Assembly: GCA_029747015.1 (NCBI GenBank)
Contig: JAKOGI010002398.1
Span: 48,739-112,738 of the forward strand
Length of the DNA stretch: 64,000 bases
Direction of reading: 5' to 3'
Source: Carnegiea gigantea
Taxonomy: Eukaryota; Streptophyta; Magnoliopsida; Caryophyllales; Cactaceae
Part shown: positions 11,691 through 22,599 of the stretch, piece after piece
Numbering within the stretch: position 1 is the first letter of the stretch
How the letters are laid out: each line of letters begins with the position of its first letter
The notes under the pieces: generated by a model
The model's input: only the letters and a program-made list of their open reading frames with translations
The model's database searches: none
Told to the model about the DNA's origin: nothing
Position numbers and translations under genes: made by a program

Positions 11691-12864
11691 TCCTAAAGTT
11701 GGTATACCATGTCTTCTATTAAATATCCTGTAGAGTCCAGTGGGGAGAAGGTATTGATACAAGCTATAGGTTTAGGTTGTGATCGTCTAGGTGTATTGGC
11801 AGGGCCACTAGGCACTTCAGTTGAACCTCGGAGGTTCTCTCTCAGTTGTTTGCTTAGGCTGTGGAGGCTTTGGTCATCATTGCCAAGTGCCATCCTTGGT
11901 CTTGCAGTTTGCAGTCTTATGTCCTTGCTTCTCACATTTGTCACATAAAGTTGGTTTCCACTCAAACATAGCCTTATGTTGCATAAGTAAACCATTCTCA
12001 TTCTCAAAGAAGACATACTTAGGGACTTGTGATTGAATTGGAACTTCAGTAAGAACCCCAGCATAGCTAACTCTATTCTTCTCTTTTGTATTTCTGTTAG
12101 AGATTATGGGTGTGCCCAGTGACCTGGCCAGCTTGCTTAAGGAAGGTATACTTCAATACTTAAGGTCCAAATCAGGAAATTGGACCTAAGTAGGAATATT
12201 ATGGATTTTATCCTTTTTCAAGGTCATCACTCCAGGCTGTGCAATAAATGGTTTTTTGTCAAAATGGTAAAGACGAAGGCCATGTTACAAGATCTAGTCT
12301 CCAGTATCCATAGAATCAAATCACACTAGGACCAAGCCATTTCTCATCATAATAATTTTATCAATCACAGCCTCAGACCAAATCCTTTTGATAAAATCTT
12401 CAAACACTGATAAAGAAGATGAGGCACCTAACACATAAAGTGCACTTCCGATTCAATGTCCTTAAACCCAATTTTGGAAAATTTGATCCTATTTTGCACG
12501 TAAGTTTGAACAAAATTGAGTTTATGACATGCGTTTTTTAATTTCGATATATCAAAATTGGACCAAAATGAGATAGCCATACCTCTATCAGATCGTTCTA
12601 GGGATTCATGTTCAAGATCTTTCTTAGTAACAATAGCGGGAATCGAACTCTCCAACTGGATTTGAGAGGATTGCTGACTGATTGAATCAGTGCATCCCAG
12701 TGGTAAGCTCCTAATGTTAGGAAAGCTGAAGGCACTGATTTGTTAGTAGAGTTTCACACAGATTGTCGTGTTTTGGATGTTTTATTCAAAGCTAAGCTGT
12801 TTGCAGCAGCTTGATTCAAGCGAAAAGATGTAATTCGAGTACGTGCTTCTGCCTTCTTGGCCAT
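11690..12864 (-). pseudogene. LINE ORF1 (RNA-binding, zinc-knuckle protein) remnant
   Basis: ORF1 coats the LINE RNA. The best start is the ATG at 12864, in good context (GCCACCTAAGG... reads GGCACCATGG on the minus strand), beginning MAKKAEARTRITSFRLNQ. A stop follows after about 36 codons. A middle segment near 12428-12655 (ISFWSNFDISKL...) and pieces around 12150-12350 follow the DUF4283 pattern of plant LINE ORF1. Near 11890-11950 a zinc knuckle remains in one frame (CDKCEKQGHKTANC). It is broken by several frameshifts. Confidence 0.65.
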
Positions 12865-12929
12865 GGTGCCACCTTAGGTGGAGAGAAAAGAGAAAAGTCA
12901 TAGCTCATGTAGTATTAGTTATTTTGTTA

Positions 12930-13127
12930 CCTATTACAAGTGATCGCAAAATTTAAAATCGTGTTCAAATCCTTGGATGTGCAAACTTCACACTTTTTAT
13001 TTTGCTTTTTCATGTCATTTCCTCTATATTTTACTTTCTTTGTAAAATTTTGAACTTAATTATTTCTACTATTAAACTTTCATTTAGAGATTACATGTCA
13101 AACAATGATTTACAAGCGCCTCAATTT
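12930..13127. other. Unassigned AT-rich spacer
   Basis: No ORF or terminal repeat is recognised. A B-box-like string (gttcaaatcc near 12964-12973) occurs without a matching A box, so I do not call a SINE. Confidence 0.4.
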
Positions 13128-14175
13128 AAGGGTGTGTTTGGTAGGGGGTAAAATCATTTTTCCGAAAAATGATTTTCCTATTTTACGTTGTTTGGTAAAA
13201 AGCGGAGGAGAAAATCATTTTCAAGGGAAAATAATTTTACCTCCTGAGAAGGAAAATGTTTTTCCGTGAAAATGGCCGTAAAATCATTTTCCTGAGGTCC
13301 GAAAACAACTCTGCCTCTGTAACTTCTGCTCGATTTCAGGAAAGTTTCAGCAACTTTCGAAAGCCTTATTTCCTCTCTTGAATTTGGAAGTTTTGGCTCT
13401 CGCCATTGTTGGAAGTCGGTTGAAGCACTCTCGCCGCTGTATTCGAGTCTCAGTTCAAGTACTCTTGCCACTGTATTCAGATTTAATTTTCCAGGTAAGT
13501 TTTTAGATCAAGGGTTTCAATTTCTCTGAATTCGGCTGAAAATTACTTGAATTTGGAAGTTTTGGCTCTCGCCATTAATGGCTTTTCTTTATTGATGGGA
13601 CCAAAAATTACCAATTTTTCTGTATATTGCATTATATATATGGTTATTCAACCGAAATTTTTCATTTATCTCTGTGTGGTATGTTAAATTTTGCTTGAAT
13701 TTGGAAGTTGTGGCTGGTTTGGGTGTACCTTTGAGGTGGTTGATTTGAGGGAGGCAGTGGTTTGTGGAAGGATTAAAAACCAAGCTCGACATTGACCTTC
13801 TTTGTCAAGAAGTGATGAAAACCGAAGGGTTTAAAGAGAACTTTTTGGGTAGCGCTTTCGATCACCTCGTAGAGCGCGAAAACCTTGCAAAGGGCTTTCT
13901 AGCGAAGAGCGACAAACTGAGAAGGATTTGGCTTGAAAAATTCAAGGAGAACAATTGCATGAAGTGATATTTCTCTTTTTTTTTTTTTTTTGGTCGCCCC
14001 TTTTTTACCTAAGGAGAGCAAACAGTTGAGAATTATGACTTTGTGACTGTCTAATGACTTTGTAAGCACTGCTTGATGACTAAATTGACCGTTTATCTAT
14101 TAGCTTAGCCTATTAGTATCAAACACTTGAGAATTATGGTATTGGAAAATGGTTTTTTATTCTACCAAACAGCAG
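13128..14175. mobile_element. Candidate inverted-repeat DNA transposon or MITE
   Basis: The left end has tgtttggtagggggtaaa followed by ATTTTTCC-type bases (13135-13163). On the complementary strand the right end near 14170-14143 reads gtttggtagaataaaaaacc then attttcc, an imperfect inverted match. A second tgtttggta occurs at 13189 inside the left end. The opening 'gggtgtgtttgg' is common at ends of plant DNA transposons. Between the ends are repeated phrases (ttgaatttggaagtt at about 13380, 13551 and 13696) and a short ORF. No convincing target duplication was found, so ends and family are uncertain. Confidence 0.4.
13764..13967 (+). CDS. Short ORF inside the inverted-repeat element, unrecognised
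   Basis: This is a 67-codon frame with a balanced, charged composition (LLCQEVMKTEGFKENFLG, DHLVERENLAKGF, KLRRIWLEKFKEN), unlike the low-complexity frames around it. It looks like a real protein fragment, helical and rich in Lys and Glu. The same frame remains open upstream for about 12 codons (...GRQWF). I do not recognise the family. It may be an exon fragment captured by the surrounding element or the end of a small element-encoded protein. Confidence 0.35.
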   Translation: MEGLKTKLDIDLLCQEVMKTEGFKENFLGSAFDHLVERENLAKGFLAKSDKLRRIWLEKFKENNCMK

Positions 14176-14179
14176 AAAA

Positions 14180-15057
14180 TGTAGGTGGAAAATTATTTTT
14201 TTTGGATGACTAATGTAGAAATGATTTTTATTTATATGTTCACTGTCAAGCAAAAAAGGAAGAGAAGGCATGTCACATGTCGACCAAAGCCAAGCCACGT
14301 CCATAAATATACAGGCAACCCTAAACAATATTGAAATAAACCAAAATGAACAAGAAGGCATGCTATTAAATCATTGGATTCTTCACCCCATCATTCCTAT
14401 TTCTCAAATAATTTCCTTTGTTTTTCCATTTTTTGAGTGGAAGAGACGGTTTCTCGGAGTGATGAGTGGGGTTGAAGAGGGCGAAAATGGAGAGATTTGG
14501 GTGTGAAAATTTGCAGTATAATAGTAGAAAGAAGGTTATAATTCATGATCAAAGAATTCAACTATAACATCATTACATCAGAAGTGTTTCGTTTATATTA
14601 GCAATTTATAATGGCGATTGAGGAGAAAAAAAACACGTCTGAGACTTGATGGAAGAAAGGTTTTTTTATGTGCAATATTATTGACAACTCACTACACGGT
14701 CGAGAAGCCATAATAGATACTTTAGCTCAATTTAGTTGGTTTTCAACACTTCGAAACATCTTCAAAGAAGAATGTAACCACTCACAGGGGTATGTCAAAA
14801 ATAATCGAAATGAACTATTTCACAAACTTGATCAACATGGGATCAAGTGGTCACTCAATCACAGTTGATATATGTATTGTCGCGAAGAAGACCTAAACTT
14901 TGAGGATACAATCATCACAGATTGATGAAGTGCTTGTCTCCCTCTATCCCTCTTGTTATTTCAACTTTGTGTTGTTTGCCAATTATGGTTTTCATTTTAT
15001 GTTAATTATGCATGCTACTTCATGTTAGATATGTTTGTGAGAGGTGCAGTGGCGACG
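14180..15057. other. Unassigned spacer before the copia element
   Basis: Open frames at 14270-14506 and 14668-14868 have no recognisable domain and lie in AT-rich sequence. I see no terminal repeats. The copia element is inserted at 15062/15063. Confidence 0.4.
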
Positions 15058-15062
15058 GTTGT

Positions 15063-15365
15063 TGTTGGAAGACTCCTTCCTAGCAGTAGCAAGAAATAAA
15101 AAAGAAACAAGCTCAACATAAAAGATAAATTCAGCTGAGCTGGCAAGATTAGTTATAGGATTAGTTAGCAAGATATTTCTCACAACCAATGTATATAAGA
15201 CATGATTCATCATTCAAGCATTAATACAACAGTAAACCAAGAATAACTTTCACATACTCTCTCTCTCTATCTCTCTGTCCCTTTATACTTCCGTCTCGAA
15301 TTCAATGCAAGATGATTGTATGATTGATCAATATCGAGGATGTGTTCATAATAGAAAGTTTGACA
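15063..15365 (+). repeat. 5' LTR of the plus-strand copia element
   Basis: Begins TGTTGGAAGACTCC and ends GACA. A CCAAT box (15186-15190) and TATA box tatataag (15192-15199) form the likely element promoter. A CT-rich run (about 15258-15277) lies downstream in the transcribed part. Confidence 0.95.
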
Positions 15366-15380
15366 TGGTATCAGAGCAGG
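15366..15380 (+). other. Primer-binding site, initiator tRNA-Met
   Basis: tggtatcagagcagg directly follows the LTR. Its first twelve bases are the standard plant initiator tRNA-Met complement used by copia elements. Confidence 0.95.
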
Positions 15381-15664
15381 CAATAAGGTTCTGCAAATTT
15401 TGTTTTCTATCACTCGATTGATTGAGTTGAATCTTCTATTAGGTTTCTTTCCATTTGGAGGTATTATTCATTCTTCAGCCTTCTCAATATTTTGATTGTT
15501 GTTTCTCAGATTGAGATTCTAAAATTTCTGAGAAATTCTAGATTGTTTGTTGATAGATCTTCTTGAATCATTCTTTGAGCCCATTGATTTTCCTGAATCA
15601 TTCTCTGAATTCTTATATACAAAGCCTTTTGCATCCTCTTTCATGATTCAGAAATTTTGTAAGC

Positions 15665-16702
15665 ATGACTCAAACACAACAATCAGAACTCAATCAGATT
15701 CCATTGAACAATTACTCACTTGATCCTAGACACATTTTGTATCTTCACCATTCTGATAATCCCAATTGTAGTCTCACAAATGAACTTCTCAATGGAATAA
15801 ATTATGGCCAATGGAAGAGGTGATGTGAGGTAGCTCTTAGCGCAAAGAACAAGTTGTAATTTGTAAATGGTGCTTATAAGAAACCTACAGATGGATCACC
15901 TTTGTTACCTTTGTGGGAAAGGTGTAATAGTATGGTTATATCTTAGATATTGCATTTAGTTGAAAAAGATATTGCAGTAAGTATTATATATACTCCCACT
16001 GCAGCACAAATCTGGAAAGATCTGTCACAAAGATTCAGTTTCAACTAGGGCATCAAGATTTACCAATTGCAAAAGGAGATGAGCAATCTTTCTCAGGGTA
16101 ATTTGTCTGTTTCTGCCTACTTTACAAAATACAAACAGCTTTGGGATGAGTACATAGTCTTGGTGGAGCCATGTGCATGTGTATCTACTGGTTCTGCTGT
16201 GAAATTTATAGAAAGACAGCAGCTAATGCAATTCTCGATGGGTTTGAATGAAAGCTATCATGTTGTAAGGAGTAATATTTTGATGTTAAACCCCTTGCCA
16301 TCAGTAAGCCAAGCTTGCAGCATAGTTTTGCAAGAAGAACAGCCAAAGGAGATTAAGAACACTATTGCTCCTATTCAGATTGATGTTGATGCTACTGCTT
16401 TCTTGGTAAATCAGAGAAGACAATGTTTGAATAGATCTGTTTCTCATGTTGATCATTCTAGTTTGCAGTATTCTCAGTCTTATAATGTTCCTTCTGGTGG
16501 AAGAAGGACTAATGTGCAGTGCAATTACTGCAAGCAGTTAGGACATACTATAGATAAGTGTTTCAAGCTGCAAAGGCAAAGAAATCAGTCAAACCAAGAT
16601 AAAAGGGTAGCTGCTACAACTCATCAATCAGATTCTGCTTATGTTCTTCATAATGCTGCCTCCAATCAATCCTCAAGGCATCATACTTTGACAGCAGAAT
16701 AA
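15665..16702 (+). pseudogene. Copia gag with zinc knuckle
   Basis: Gag packages the element RNA. The ATG at 15665 opens a frame that runs without frameshift to the stop at 16700-16702, but four stops interrupt its first third: TGA after YGQWKR, TAA after SAKNKL, TAG after MVIS, and TAG just before GIKIYQLQ. From 16067 the frame is open for 211 codons (KEMSNLSQGNLSVSAYFTKY). A CCHC zinc knuckle (CNYCKQLGHTIDKC) sits near 16520-16561. Each early stop can be derived from an Arg, Gln or Trp codon by one C-to-T or G-to-A change. The pattern belongs to the plant copia gag family with UBN2/retrotran_gag_3 folds. Confidence 0.9.
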
Positions 16703-16780
16703 TATGAACAAATTTTGGCATTATTAAGCAAGCAAAATATGGAAGTTACTACAAATGTACCAAGCTAACATTCTAGATTT

Positions 16781-17101
16781 TTGGCTGGTAAGTCAATTTA
16801 TCTATTATCTGCAAAACCTGAACTGAGCTGGATAGTAGACAGTGGAGCTACTGACCATATAACCCCACATTTACATTTATTTAAATCATACACCCCTATA
16901 AGACAAGGGTGTTTTGTAATAATGCCAAATGGAAAAAAAGTCCAGATTAAGCACATTGGCAGAGTTGATTTGGGAACAGACCTTATTTTACAAGATGTTT
17001 TGCATGTTCCTGAATTTCAGTTTAACTTACTCTCAGCAAGTAAGTTAGCCAGGCACCTGTCTACTAGCATTGTGTTCACTCCTACTTCATGCTATATATA
17101 G
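16781..17101 (+). pseudogene. Copia aspartic protease
   Basis: Contains the catalytic box WIVDSGATDHIT near 16828-16863, with the DSG triad intact, followed by VIMPNGKKVQIKHIGRV and ends at an in-frame stop (TAG, 17099-17101) in place of a continuing polyprotein. In an intact copia element gag and pol are usually one frame; here stops separate gag, protease and integrase. Confidence 0.85.
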
Positions 17102-18499
17102 GGCCCTTTGAAGAACAAGAGGGTGGCCCTTGGTGAAGAAAATGGAGGATTATACTTGGTCAAGCCTTTTACTGTAGCTTCTTATGATCCATCATTACAG
17201 CAACAGCAGAGCCAGTCCACTTCTTGTCTTTCTATCTCAGAACTTTGGCATTATAGACTGTGACATCCTTCTTCTCAGCATATGGTACACATACAAGGAT
17301 TTCCAAGCAAAGCACCTACTAACATTTGTAGTATATGTCCATAAGCAAAACTATAAAGGGCTTCTTTTTCTTTGAGTACTAGTAGAGCAAATGCAGCTTT
17401 TGAACTTCTACATGTGGATATATGGGGTCCCTATAGGGTCCCTACCTATGATGGTTACAAATTATTTTTGTCTATTGTGGATGACTATACTAGAGCTACT
17501 TGGATATTTTTGATGACACATAAAAGCAGTGCTTTCCATTTCTTGAAATCTTTCATTGTATTTATTGCCACTCAGTTTTGTGCTCAAGTGAAGATTATTA
17601 GGTCTGATTATGGCCAAGAATTTAGTGACCAACATGCTTTAGCATTTTACAGCAGCAAGGGTATTGTGCATCAAACATCTTATGTAGATACTCCACAGCA
17701 AAATGGAGTGGTAGAAATGAAACATAAGAAGTTGTTGGAAGTGGCCAGGGCTTTGATGTTTCAGTCCAAAATTCCCACCAAATTTTGGGGAGATTGTGTT
17801 TTAACAGCTACATACTTAATTAATAGATTGCCAAATTCTACTATTGGTTTTAAAACCCCATATGAACTCCTATACAACAAACAGCCTAATTATGAACATC
17901 TAAGGACCTTTGGTTGCTTATGTTTCATATCAACTTTGAAGAATGGGAGAAGCAAGTTTGACCTAAGAGCTCATCCCTATATCTTTCTAAGATACCCTAT
18001 GAGCAAGAAGGCATATGAGGTATATAATCTTGTGACCAAAAGAGTCCACTACAGTAGGGATATCTTATTCCATGAAAAACATTTCCCTTACTCACAACTA
18101 TCTTCTTCTGATCTTGTGCTACCTAATGGCATATTTTTAACATCTGATACTTCTCTCCATCAACCTAATTTCTCAATTAATCCTCCAGAAATTAGAACTT
18201 CTACTGACAGTCTTTTCCCCCAGAACCAGCCTTCTCCTGCATCTCTACAAGACGACTCTCTTTCACCCTCCCGGCACTTACCTCCTCCACAAGCTCTCAC
18301 TAGACAATCCACTGGAACTTCCAAACCTCCATCATATCTGCAGGACTATGTCTGTGCTCATAAACCCAAATCTCAATCTTCTACCATACAACATTGGTGC
18401 AACTTGGTTACTGTTTCTGTATTTACATCAGTACAGCAACAACAAATAAATCAGCTTGACCATCTACATGAACCAACTACTTACAAAGAAGCTACTTGA
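17102..18499 (+). pseudogene. Copia GAG-pre-integrase and integrase
   Basis: Integrase inserts the cDNA into the genome. The pre-integrase zinc-binding region (ELWHYRL, then HPSSQHMVHIQGF) spans 17236-17310 and is broken by a frameshift. The catalytic core is open from 17372: LLHVDIWGPY carries the first aspartate, IIRSDYGQEF the second, and TPQQNGVVEMKHK the glutamate (usual neighbour Arg replaced by Met). A later segment (FGCLCF, 17908 on) is also typical. A Ser/Pro-rich linker fills 18100-18360. The frame then stops near 18499 at TYKEAT, at the junction to the reverse transcriptase. Confidence 0.88.
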
Positions 18500-19990
18500 T
18501 CACCTCACTAGGTGCAGGCAATGAATGCTGAAGTTGATGCATTACAAGCCAATCATAGTTAGACTGAAATATATTTGCCTCCTGAAAAAGGGCTATTAGC
18601 TCAAAATGGGTCTACAAAATAAAGTTAAAGGCTGATGGATCCTTAGAAAGGTACAAAGCAAGGCTAGTTATTGGAAGGAATACACAAAAGGAAGGGATTG
18701 ACTATACTAAAACATTTTCCCCTGTGGTGAAAATGATAACTACAAGAATAATTATAGCTCTTGCAACAGCTAGGAAATGGCCTCTCTACCAACTTGATGT
18801 TAACAATGCATTTTTACATAGGGATTTGCATGAAGAGATATATATGAAGATGCCTGAAGGCATCCCTAACCCTGCCAACAAGGTCTGCGGATTACAAAAG
18901 TCCCTATATGGGCTTAAATAAGTATCTAGACAATGGCATGCTAAACTTGCTGATTTTCTCAAAACACAAGGTTATACACAGTCCAAGAATGATTATAGTC
19001 TTTTTCTCAAACAATCGGCTCAGTATCTGACCATAGTAGCAGTATATGTTGATAACATTCTTTTAATAGGCTCGGACCCAGCTACCATTCAAGACCTTAA
19101 GCAAAGCTCAAACACTGCTTTTGGTAACAAAGATTTAGGATTTCTTCATTATTTCTTGGGTTTTGAAGTCACTCACCATTATGATGGGGTAACTCTTAGT
19201 CAAAGGAAGTTCATTCAAGATCTACTCAAAGAATCTGGTTATTTACATGCTAGGCCAACTGCCACACCACTACCTATAAACTACAAGCCTACCCCTGACA
19301 TTGGAGTACCTATAGAAGATCACCCTATGCTGAACTTATATTGGAAAATTGAATTTCCTATCTAACACAAGGCCAGATATTTCCTTTGCAGTACAGACCC
19401 TGACTCAGTTTATGCAACAGCCCACTTCTTCTCACATGGCAGCATTAGATCACCCCCTCAGACATATATCTGGAACTACAGGCTAAGGCATATTACTTAG
19501 GGGTGCTAACTCTCTTCAACTCACTGCATACTCTGATTCAGACTGGGTATCTAGTCCAATAAGTAGAAGATCAGTAACTGGATATGTTGTTCTTTTGGAC
19601 AAATCTCCCATCAGCTAGAAATCTAAGAAATAAGGAACCATTGCAAGATCTTCAGCTGAGGCTGAGTATAGAGAAATGGCACAGGCAGCTACTGAAGTTA
19701 CATAGCTTGTCAACCTTCTTCAAGAACTAGGTGTTTCCAACCTCAAGCCTGTCACCTTACACTATGACAATCAGTCTGCCCTACATATTCCCTGCAACCC
19801 TATATTTCACGAACGTACTAAACACATTAAAATTGACTGCCACTTCACCAGAGATAAAGTGTTAGAAGGATTGCTACAACTGAGCTATCTTCCTACACAT
19901 TCATAGCTGGCAGACATATTAACCAAAATACTCCCCCATAGTAGCATTGGACACTTTTGGACAAGCTTGGCATGTTGCCTCAACATTCCA
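18500..19990 (+). pseudogene. Copia reverse transcriptase and RNase H
   Basis: The reverse transcriptase is in pieces: 18724-18921 reads QLDVNNAFLHRDLHEEIYMK with the first catalytic aspartate and ends GLK then a stop (TAA). The active-site box at 19045-19056 reads YVDN, with the second Asp changed to Asn. RNase H follows with all three expected acidic motifs visible: YSDSDW near 19530, SAEAEY near 19660 and HYDNQS near 19760. It ends with ADILTKILP before the polypurine tract. Several stops and at least one shift interrupt it. Confidence 0.88.
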
Positions 19991-19991
19991 A

Positions 19992-20004
19992 GCTTGAGGG
20001 GGGC
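19992..20004 (+). other. Polypurine tract of the plus-strand copia element
   Basis: gcttgaggggggc directly precedes the right LTR and primes plus-strand DNA synthesis in elements of this kind. Confidence 0.85.
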
Positions 20005-20307
20005 TGGTGGAAGACTCCTTCCCAGCAGCAGCAAGAAAAAGAAAAGAAACAAGCTCAACTTAAAAGATAAATTCAGCTGAGCTGGCAAGATTAGTTATAG
20101 GATTAGTTAGCAAGATATTTCTCACAACCAATGTATATAAGATATGATTCATCATTCAAGCATTAATACAATAGTAAACAATGAATAACTTTCAGATACT
20201 CTCTCTCTCTATCTCTTTGTCTCTCTATACTTCCCTCTCGAATTCATTGCAAGATGATTGTATGATTGATCAAGATCGAGGATGTGTTCACAATAGAAAC
20301 TTTGATA
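20005..20307 (+). repeat. 3' LTR of the plus-strand copia element
   Basis: 303 bp, starting TGGTGGAAGACTCC (TG preserved) and ending GATA, a C-to-T change of the usual CA end. It carries the same CCAAT and TATA boxes (tatataag at 20134-20141). The TSD gttgt follows. Confidence 0.95.
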
Positions 20308-20480
20308 GTTGTAAGTAATATAGTTTAGTTTTTTTCATATCATTTAATGTTAGTATTTTATGATTTTGATTGAAATTCTATTAACTTTCATTCAAGGATC
20401 AATATTACAAACATGTTAATCTGTCTAGTCTATATATTTCATTTTATGTAAGTAATTTTGAAAATTTAATGTATGGCTAG

Positions 20481-20942
20481 TAGGGGTGAGCAATGGATCA
20501 GATCGGATTGCGTTAAGGCCGACCCGTTTACAAAGTGGATCGGGTCTGGTCATGTCTAGCCGATTAATCATTTGGGTCGGGGGCCTTTTGTGCAAATAAA
20601 CGGGTCGGGTCGAGTTAGCCCATGGGCGGCCGCTTTTGGTCTATTTTAAAAAGGAACAAATTTGCACAAAAAATATGTATAATAATTATTATTATGTATA
20701 AAGTGTTGGTAATAAGCTTAACTAATTGGAACATGTAAACTAGTGCATCAAGTAGGATTAAAAAAATAATAGGTTACTAAATGGGGCCATTAATGGGCCG
20801 ACCTGATGCGGCCCGTTAATATGCCTTAGCAAGTCGGCCCACTAATGACCTAGTCCATTATTGACCCGACCCTTTATTAGTCCTATTTTAAATGGGCCAA
20901 CCCACTTGACCCAACGGGTACCCAGCCTGTTGCCCACCCCTA
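20481..20942. mobile_element. hAT-type MITE, 462 bp
   Basis: Ends are inverted: TAGGGGTGAGCAA on the left and TTGCCCACCCCTA on the right. The 8-bp flanks atggctag (20473-20480) and attgctag (20943-20950) differ at one base, the size expected for hAT target duplications. There is no coding capacity. The interior is packed with GGGTCGG/CCGACC/GACCCG strings in both orientations, which resemble hAT subterminal transposase-binding repeats. Confidence 0.85.
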
Positions 20943-20950
20943 ATTGCTAG

Positions 20951-21174
20951 TTAATGTGCACTCACTTAAAAAAAAAAAAATCTCAAGACAATCTCCCCAT
21001 TCAACTACCAAACCGTATCTCAAATTCCCAATAGCTTTGACGAGCCATGACTGCGCTGATATTAGCATATCTCTTCGCTACCTAAAGATGACATCCATAT
21101 TTTCACTTTTTCCATCTTACTTTTCCTTACTCAAGCCACAATACTATACAATTGTGTTTTTTTTTTTTTGGTAG
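20951..21174. other. Short spacer between MITE and minus-strand copia element
   Basis: No domain is seen; it contains an A tract at 20968-20980 and a T tract at about 21157-21169 next to the copia insertion site. Confidence 0.5.
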
Positions 21175-21179
21175 AATAT

Positions 21180-21545
21180 TATTGGAAAATAAGGACATAC
21201 CTTAATAATGTAGAAGCGTAGATCTTATTGTTCGGGAATCGCCCATGAGTTGTTGAATTAGAACTGATGGTTTACTAGAGTCACCGTAGTTGTCACACCT
21301 CAAATCCAAGCCTAATTGTTGGTGAAGCTAGCGTGAGAGGAGGGAAAAGAGAATTAGGGCTGATGTTTAGGTTTATGCCACTGATGTAGAATTAAGCCGC
21401 TAAACCCCTTATAAATAGCAGCATATAACTTGTAACCGATAACAATTAGTTAATAGAAATTTAATACGTATGATTAATACATAATTAATTATTTGTAACT
21501 ACCCAACTAATAGCATAATAATGTGACTGTTCCACTCGGTCAACA
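21180..21545 (-). repeat. 3' LTR of the minus-strand copia element
   Basis: In plus coordinates it starts tattgg (original TG end mutated) and ends GGTCAACA, so on the minus strand it begins TGTTGACC. It has a single copy of the segment that is duplicated in the right LTR. A likely TATA box (minus strand tatttataag, about 21417-21408) is present. Confidence 0.85.
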
Positions 21546-21558
21546 GCGCCCCTTGTCC
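21546..21558 (-). other. Polypurine tract of the minus-strand copia element
   Basis: On the minus strand ggacaaggggcgc immediately precedes the LTR start TGTTGACC. Confidence 0.7.
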
Positions 21559-22599
21559 ACATAAACCATAAGTTATATTTTCTTTCCCAACTAATCTCGT
21601 CACGCCTTATACTGGAAATGGGGCGTCCGACCAGAAAGGAACCAATAGTGTTATATTAAGTCATCATCTAACTAACGTAGCACTTTCAAGAAATATGATA
21701 CCCCAAATCATCCTCAATATCACCAGTGACATACCTAGTCGCTTTGTGCCATATGACACATCATATGATTATATACTCAATATAATTGCCCCAACTGATA
21801 TGGTAATGATGGATATATTTTTCCTTAAACACTCATGAAATTTCATCTCAGCTTAACTTCTTTTCCAATGTGTTCTCACTGAACTGTATACATCATGGCC
21901 CTTAAAAAATACATTAAGGTAGTATCATCAAGTTTTGACTTCATATCATAGCTTTAAGTTAAAGGGTCATCGTCCATAGAGTTACATAGTGACAACAGAT
22001 AGGGAAGTCAATTATTACTCAATGTATGGGTTGTCTTATAAGAGCACACAGTATGAGATATGTATCATGGCATAGCTCCCACTCTGCTAGGTACGTCACT
22101 CTCTATGCCATGCGAATCGTTAGTTTAGATTTTCACTCAAAAATCTAACCTGAGCTACTAGATCAACATACCAAATGTTAATCTTGACACTTAAGATTTG
22201 CCTTTTAAGGCTTCAATATGAAATCTTATTTCATACTCGAGTCCCTCGATTCTCATCTTATACTCACTGAGGCGACTATATTCATTTCACTTATACACTT
22301 CCAGTGTGAGTAATCAATATTGCACACCTAGTGCCAATATGATTTAGTCTCATCCTACCCACTACTCAAGCGTTAGGGTGATTGCTTATATGACTAGGCC
22401 AATTAGAAGTCTGTGACATTTCAATATGCCTAATAGGTAACAATAAATCATAAGCATTTTACTCTTTCACAAAATAAACATGTCTATCACATAACAAGAC
22501 ACATATAAGATCTAAACCTTATGAATTCCTAGACTCAATAAATGAGCTTTGAATGCATCACTAGGAATAGGTTTAGTCAATTGAGCATAATCATCTTGT

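Larger units (their letters stand above)
9209..12864 (-). mobile_element. L1-type LINE (non-LTR retrotransposon), decayed, minus strand
   Basis: Reading right to left it carries an ORF1 with a DUF4283-like N-terminal part and zinc knuckle, then an ORF2 with an apurinic-type endonuclease and a reverse transcriptase. At the left, a poly-T run (about 9209-9222 on the plus strand) is in the right place for the poly-A tail of a minus-strand LINE. Only about 75 bases separate that run from the last recognised ORF2 residue, so the usual region after the reverse transcriptase has been deleted. Stops and frameshifts occur in every domain. Confidence 0.8.
15063..20307 (+). mobile_element. Complete Ty1/copia LTR retrotransposon, 5.2 kb
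   Basis: Two 303-bp LTRs flank a gag-pol interior in copia order (protease, integrase, reverse transcriptase, RNase H). The 5-bp target duplication GTTGT is exact (15058-15062 and 20308-20312). The primer site matches initiator tRNA-Met and a polypurine tract precedes the right LTR. I count about 20 differences between the LTRs (near 6-7%), so this is the youngest-looking complete LTR element here. All reading frames carry stops, so it is no longer autonomous. Confidence 0.95.

Noticed and set aside
12964..12973. B-box-like string gttcaaatcc
   Set aside because: No A box at a suitable distance and no SINE tail; likely chance.
15366..15380. tRNA-Met-like string
   Set aside because: It is a retrotransposon primer-binding site of only about 12-15 bases, not a tRNA gene.
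21031..21174. Host gene exon between MITE and copia element
   Set aside because: The 76-codon frame is interrupted by the A tract region, ends in poly-T and carries no motif.
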